DNA from: Prochilodus magdalenae
Lineage: Eukaryota > Chordata > Actinopteri > Characiformes > Prochilodontidae
Reading direction: 5' to 3'
NCBI GenBank assembly: GCA_024036415.1
Contig: JAMWET010006570.1
Location: 166,001-230,000 of the forward strand
Length of the DNA: 64,000 nucleotides
The notes beneath the pieces were generated by a model that saw nothing but the letters and a program-made list of their open reading frames with translations, did no database searches and was not told where the DNA came from. The stretch's first letter is position 1; each line of letters opens with the position of its first letter. The position numbers and the translations under genes are program-made. This document shows positions 58,745 to 64,000 of the stretch, piece by piece.

Positions 58745-60115
58745 TTTAGATGTTTTTCCCCTAGTTTAAATACTTTACTCCTAGTTTAAATACCTTACTC
58801 CTAGCTTAAATACTTTACTCCTAGTTTAAATACTTACCCCAGGCTTAAATACTTTACTCCTAGTTTAAATACTTTACTCCTATCTTAAATACTTTACTCC
58901 TAGCTTAAACATTTTACGCCTAGCTTAAATACTTTACTCCTAGTTTAAATACTTTACTCCCATCTTAAATACTTTACTCCTAGTTTACTCCTAGTTTAAA
59001 TACTTTATTCCTAGTTTAAATACCTTACTCCTAGTTTAAATACTTTATTCCTAGTTTAAATACTTTACTCCTAGTTTAAATACCTTACTCCTAGCTTAAA
59101 TACTTTACTCCTAGTTTAAATACTTACCCCAGGCTTAAATACTTTACTCCTAGTTTAAATACTTTACTCCTAGTTTAAAGACTTTACTCCTAGCTTAAAC
59201 ATTTTACGCCTAGCTTAAATACTTTACTCCTAGTTTAAATACTTTACTCCCATCTTAAATACTTTACTCCTAGTTTACTCCTAGTTTAAATACTTTACTC
59301 CTAGTTTAAATACTTTACTCCTAGTTTAAATACTTTATTCCTAGTTTAAATACTTTACTCCTAGTTTAAATACTTTACTTCTAGTTTAAATACTTTATTC
59401 CTACTTTACTCCTAGTTTACTCCTAGTTTAAAGGTTTTACTCCTAGTTTAAAGGCTTTACTCCTAGTTTAAATGTTTTACATCTAGTTTAAATACTTTAC
59501 TCCTAGTTTAAATACTTTGCTCCAATTAAATACTTTACTCCTAGTTTAAATGTTTTATTCTAGTTTAAATACTTTAGTCCTAGTGTAAATACTTTACTCC
59601 TGCTTTACTCCTAGTTTACTTCTAGTATTTCAAAACTCTTTAAGTTACAAGTAAAACCTTTAAGCTAGGTGTAAAGTATTTACACCTAGTTCAAATACTT
59701 TACTCCTAGTTTAAATGTTTTACTTCTAGTTTAAATACTTTAGTCCTAGTGTAAATACTTTACTCCTGCTTTACTCCTAGTTTACTCCTAGTATAAAACT
59801 CTTTAAGTTACAAGTAAAACCTTTAAGCTAGGTGCAAAGTATTTAAACTAGTTTAAAGGTTTTACTTCCAGTTTAAATACTTTACACCTAGTTCAAATAC
59901 TTTACTCCTAGTTTAAACGTTTTACTTCTAGTTTAAAGTGTTTATTTCTAGTTTAAATACTTTAGTCTTAGTTTAAATGTTTTACTCCTAGTTTAAATAC
60001 CTTACTCCTAGTTTAAATACTTTACTTCTAGTTTAAGATTTTACTTATAGTTTAAATACTTTACTCCTAGGTTAAAGGTTTTACTTCTAGTTTAAATACC
60101 TAACTCCTAGTTTAA
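58745..60115. repeat. 20-bp array, copy 2, with inverted segments
   Basis: The same TACTTTACTCCTAGTTTAAA unit as copy 1, more degenerate (AGCTTAAA, TACTTACCCCAGGCTTAAAT). A block of about 310 bp near 58780 recurs near 59080. At 59625-59690 and 59795-59850 the unit is inverted (AAGTAAAACCTTTAAGCTAG), making hairpins with adjacent direct units. Confidence 0.95.
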
Positions 60116-61054
60116 ATCTCCAAAGTCATGGCTTAACTCCTGGGCACAGCCTGCATTGTCACGTTTATAACTATGTACCTGATATCAGCCTGCTGGTGAT
60201 TTTGTAGAGCTGTTTTTTAGAAGGCCAGGCCATGACAGGAGTTTTACTGCATTGGTGGGCTCTCCTGATCCTGAAACAAACCTGAGAACAAAGAGCCCTT
60301 TTTAATGGCAGAGTCAGGCTCCGTGCCCACTGCGGCCCTCCAAACTATTTCCTGCTCCACCCTCGCAGCTTTGGCTCACTTTCGCTCCAGCATAACTGGA
60401 CGTACAGAGTGTAGATGATGGATCCTGTCTTCCTGTGGACACCTAACATTACTTCCAGCCCAATTGGCTTCTTGTGCAGAGGCGATGGGTAACAGCAGCT
60501 CCACTGAGATGGCTCCCTGGGGGGAAAGGCTGGGGCATGTACAGTCACTTGTGTGAGCTTGGCTAAAGCCGTGATCTGAATCAGTATTCTGACATAGTAA
60601 AATCTGGAGGGCTCGTGTGGGACTGGTGAATACCAACCCTGATAGCTTTTGATTGCATGCAGGTTTATGATAACAATCAGATATCTGAGTTAGTAAGGAG
60701 TTTGGCACGGAGTGATTGAATCCGTCTTGGAAATGGACAGTCTTCTCGTAATGAAGAGTCACTTCCTGTACTCCTCCTTACATCGTGTGATCTCACTATC
60801 CAATTATAACCCAGGATGTTAATGCTTGATAATAGCCTTGTGACGTCACCATCCTGCGGTAGTCCGCATCATGCCTATTTATGGAACTCCGGGTGTAATT
60901 TCCGGGTCTTTTTCTCTGTGAAAAAAAAAATGTAAATTTTAAAAATCGCTGCGGTCACTGTAGTTGTACCGCACGGACACATTCCTAATTAGACTAAATA
61001 TGAATACGTTAGGCTAACACTGCTGCACACTGAACTGACATACTGACTCAATAC
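60116..61054. other. Unique sequence, no gene recognised
   Basis: A 128-codon minus-strand frame (60376-60762) and a 67-codon one overlap it, with no recognisable motif or splice-supported structure. An A-run lies at 60921-60930. Confidence 0.4.
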
Positions 61055-61450
61055 ATAATGTGGCCAAAGGTATGTGAACACCTTTCAGTTATGGAATACA
61101 GGTGCTTCAGCCACACTCCTAGCTTACAGGTGTGGAAGGACAAGACTATGCAGTCTCCACAGACAAACAATAGAAGGCAATAGAATGGCTCAAGGGGGCT
61201 ATAAATGTGGCACTGTCATGGAGTGACAACTATGGCACGAGTCAGTTCATGCAGTTTCTGCCCTGCTAGATCTGCCCTAGACAACTGTAGGTGCTGTAAA
61301 TGTGACAAGGAAGCGTCTAGAAGACTCAGTGCTTTAACCAGAAACCCTGTAGCACATACAAATGATCTACCGTATCCCTCAATACAGAGTTCTAAACTGC
61401 TGCTGGAAGGAACATCAGTACAAGAACGGTGCATCTAGAGCTCAAGGCTC
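61055..61450 (+). mobile_element. 5' fragment of a Tc1-like transposon (family F)
   Basis: Starts with TGTGGCCAAAGGTATGTGAA, a common fish Tc1 end. Then come remnants of the N-terminal transposase region: TCAGTTCATGCAGTTTCTGC, GCTGTAAATGTGACAAGG and ACATCAGTACAAGAACGGTG. The catalytic part and right end are missing. Confidence 0.7.
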
Positions 61451-61811
61451 TGGACCCTGGACAAGTTCCCTGAACCATGCTTCAGTGTCATCAAGTTTCA
61501 CATCGAAATTCTTCACAGTTCTAGAAAATTCTGGAGAGCTCTAGAAACGTCTCGTCTAGTAGATACTTTATTGATCCTGAAGAAAATTTAGCAACGCAGG
61601 AACATGAGCAAAGTCTGTAACGCAGTGTTATTAATATTACTACCTATAGTAGATACCTATTACTACTATTATTACTATTATTACTATCTTAGATCATCCA
61701 GGATATAATAAGGGTGTGTCCGCTAGGCTATGGTTCTCTGGGTTCCTTGTTTTGGTTTGGCTTCTGTTGGCGCAGCCTGTAAAGTGGCTTTGGAGAAGAT
61801 AAACAGATAAA

Positions 61812-62020
61812 CCATGGTTGGTGTAGCTCAGCGGACACCACTACCATCCAGGAGGCCACCACCACATGTGGGAGCCTGGGGTTTGAAGCCCGGTCTGGGT
61901 AACTATGCTGTGCTACACCAATAAGAGTCCTTGGGCAAGACTCCTAACGCTACATTGGCCCACCTGTACTACAGTTAGCCTAGTAAGTCACTCTGGATGA
62001 GAGCGTCAGCTAAATGTAGA
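61812..62020 (+). mobile_element. tRNA-derived SINE, second copy
   Basis: Same family as 43884-44098: GGTGTAGCTCAGCGG (A box), GGTTTGAAGCCC (B box), ACCAATAAGAGTCCTTGGGC, and tail AAGTCACTCTGGATGAGAGC. A further body fragment is at 62820-62900. Confidence 0.8.
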
Positions 62021-63299
62021 TATCAGGTGAAACAAATACATGTACTGTGTGAGGTTTGCACTGATGGCCTGGGCACAAATCTACTTAACACAGGTTTTAA
62101 CTCTCAGGTCAAGCCGAGATGTGCATCTGTAGCTTTGCACTGGGGCTGCTAAAGGCTAAAGTAATCGACAAGTAATAGAAGCTTCCGGTGTCGAGACTGG
62201 AATCCCACTAACCCGAATGGCTTTCGGTTAATAAGTGAATGTTTTTCAACGAATGAAGAAAACATGGCCGTGTGATTTGTCTACTTACAGTGTGTTCGGT
62301 TACTGTTACTGTTTACTTGCTAGGCACGCGGCTCCACCTATTAGCATCTAGAGTTCACCTAAGTGTTTATGTTGGACTAGCTATTGAAGCTTACTGCAGG
62401 TTGGGACGGATCCGCTTGACGGCTCCTACCATGGATGAGCTGCACTATGTGAATAAGAAGCAGATGAATGGACGTCAGTTCTGTCTGTGTTGTGTTAAAG
62501 GAAGCTAAGTGATGAGGTACAGTGTTAAGAATTTGGATGTGCAGTTGTTTCAACGTCTGCAGGAAGCTCCCAGAAAGATTTCAGCCCGCCAGTTAGCATT
62601 ATACGAGCTGCATAAGTTACAATTGTGGCTCCGGGAACTCCATGATATACTGACATACCGGCAAGCAGCCTTGAAGCCTGAACTGTATCCCTTTTAAGGG
62701 ACCCATATCATTCACCTCTCAGTCCGTAGGGTCCACAGATGGAAACTTGGAGTCAAAGTTTCAGTGGGGTGGTCGGTGTAGTGTGGGGGGGGGTTTGGTC
62801 CCCTACCTGGGCTAGTACCCTACACTATACCAATAAGAGTCCTTGGGCAATACTCCTAACTCTGCCTTCACCTACCTGTGTATGTAGTAAGTAACAGCTC
62901 TGGAAATTAATCAGAGCCCACTCCAGTTTCTTCTCCAATTAGCATCTCCACATGTCCAGCAGGTTCTCAATGAGGAACCGAAGGTTGGGTTCTAGCTTTA
63001 CTGGCAGATACAGTGAGCGTCTGGTTGATAAGAACAAGGTCCAGCAGCAAACACACAGGACAACACAGCTACAGACTGGCAGAGGGCCAAACCCACTCTC
63101 TACTGACCGTGATGAGCGCCACCTCATTCCAATGTCCCTTACCCACCGTAAGACAACCTCAGGTGACCTACAGAGAGACTGGCGAGCGGTGGCTGGGGTG
63201 AAACGCAACAATTCTACAAGGACCAGTTCAAGCTTGTGTGGAGTTTGTTGACCACAGTAAGTTCAGAATAAGAGACCATATGGTGAAGGAGGGAGCTTG
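62021..63299. other. Unique sequence with a SINE fragment
   Basis: 62795-62900 contains TACCAATAAGAGTCCTTGGG of the SINE family. The plus-strand frame 62509-62697 encodes a Leu- and Arg-rich 62-aa peptide (RQLALYELHKLQLWLRELHD) that I do not recognise. No splice-supported gene. Confidence 0.35.
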
Positions 63300-63781
63300 G
63301 AGAAGGTGTTGAAAGTGGTTCTGGGCAGCGCAGCGATCCGGCCTGGCCGTTGCTGCTGCTGTGTGGGTGGAAACCGCAGTGGATTCCCAAGAGCAACACC
63401 ACCCCTCCTTTCTTTTTTTGCTTCTTAACTGACAGAAGACAACCTCCCTCTGTTCCTAACTCAGTCTGCATCCCGTGTGCCTGTGTAGGAGCGATAGAGA
63501 GAGAGAGAGAGGGTGGAGGGAGGGAGGCTCGCAGTTTTGGCCTCTTCTTTGGGAAGGAAAGTCGTGCTTGTGTTGTTCGACTCTTATAAGAAAAAGCACC
63601 TCCCAGACTTCTCTCCCTCCCTCCTTTCACTCCTTCCGCCCCCTGTTCCTCGACTCCTCCTCAGAACAGCATGCTCCACGTTCCTCGGCAGCCGCTCCGG
63701 GCGTGCACACTGATGCGGTGATGACTTTAGGAAGCTTCTTGTGCTGCGACTTTGGAAAGTGATGCTTCGCCGTCAGCAGAG
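63300..63781 (+). other. Candidate promoter and non-coding first exon of the next gene (STK40?)
   Basis: A relatively GC-rich region with (GA)n at 63494-63510 and CpGs around 63690-63720 ends in CGTCAGCAGAG followed by a consensus donor GTGAGT at 63782. No long coding frame is joined to it. In human the gene after LSM10 in this direction is STK40, transcribed the same way with non-coding 5' exons, which is why I propose it. The sequence itself does not identify the gene. Confidence 0.3.
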
Positions 63782-64000
63782 GTGAGTGGACAGACTGCTG
63801 TGTCGTGTTTTTGGTTGTTTACTGTATTAAAAGTGTAATTTAGTATGAAGTGCTACTGATTTACGGTTCCGTCGTTTATTTTAGAAGACTGGGCATGAAG
63901 TGTTTGTAGGCTCGAAAGTTTCTGATTCCAGTAAGGAAACCTACAGCTGTTAAATCCACCTTTAGTCAGTGTGCTGCTAACATGCTAGCCAAACCAACCG

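Overview
This window is vertebrate nuclear DNA from a ray-finned fish. The evidence is spliced genes with GT-AG introns, many fish-type Tc1-like transposons, tRNA-derived SINEs that share a LINE 3' tail, and the conserved neighbours OSCP1 and LSM10. An otophysan (characin or catfish-like) source is my guess from the repeat families and is not proven.

Layout. Positions 1-1312 hold a 17-bp satellite. Positions 1817-4736 and 17453-19240 hold two tandem, minus-strand paralogs of a secreted protein: a signal peptide on a tiny first coding exon, a phospholipase C X-type domain that has lost most catalytic residues, a long proline-rich repeat tail and a conserved C-terminal CHRVH motif. Between and beside them lie Tc1-like elements and a 3.65-kb minisatellite (13780-17430) that appears homologous to the coding repeat of the second paralog. 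From 19.7 to 29 kb there is almost only repeat: a GAA tract, a TATA/CAG-type array, LINE 3' ends and a 47-bp array.

The complete OSCP1 gene runs from 29496 to 45204 on the plus strand in 11 coding exons, 389 aa. Its introns carry a 35-bp AT-rich array, a 51-bp array, three copies of one MITE, a Tc1 copy and SINEs. LSM10 follows: non-coding exon ending 48147, coding exon 50410-50772, poly(A) signal 51033. Order and strand match the human OSCP1-LSM10-STK40 block, so the GC-rich exon-like end at 63781 may be the first non-coding exon of STK40. The 51-63 kb interval is repeat-rich: an AT-rich duplicated block, a LINE whose 3' UTR is split by a 1.3-kb 20-bp array, and a second array of the same unit.

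The OSCP1 and LSM10 assignments are firm. The two PLC-like genes are well supported as spliced genes, but their function is unknown. No prokaryotic features, CRISPR arrays, rRNA or intact tRNA genes were seen.
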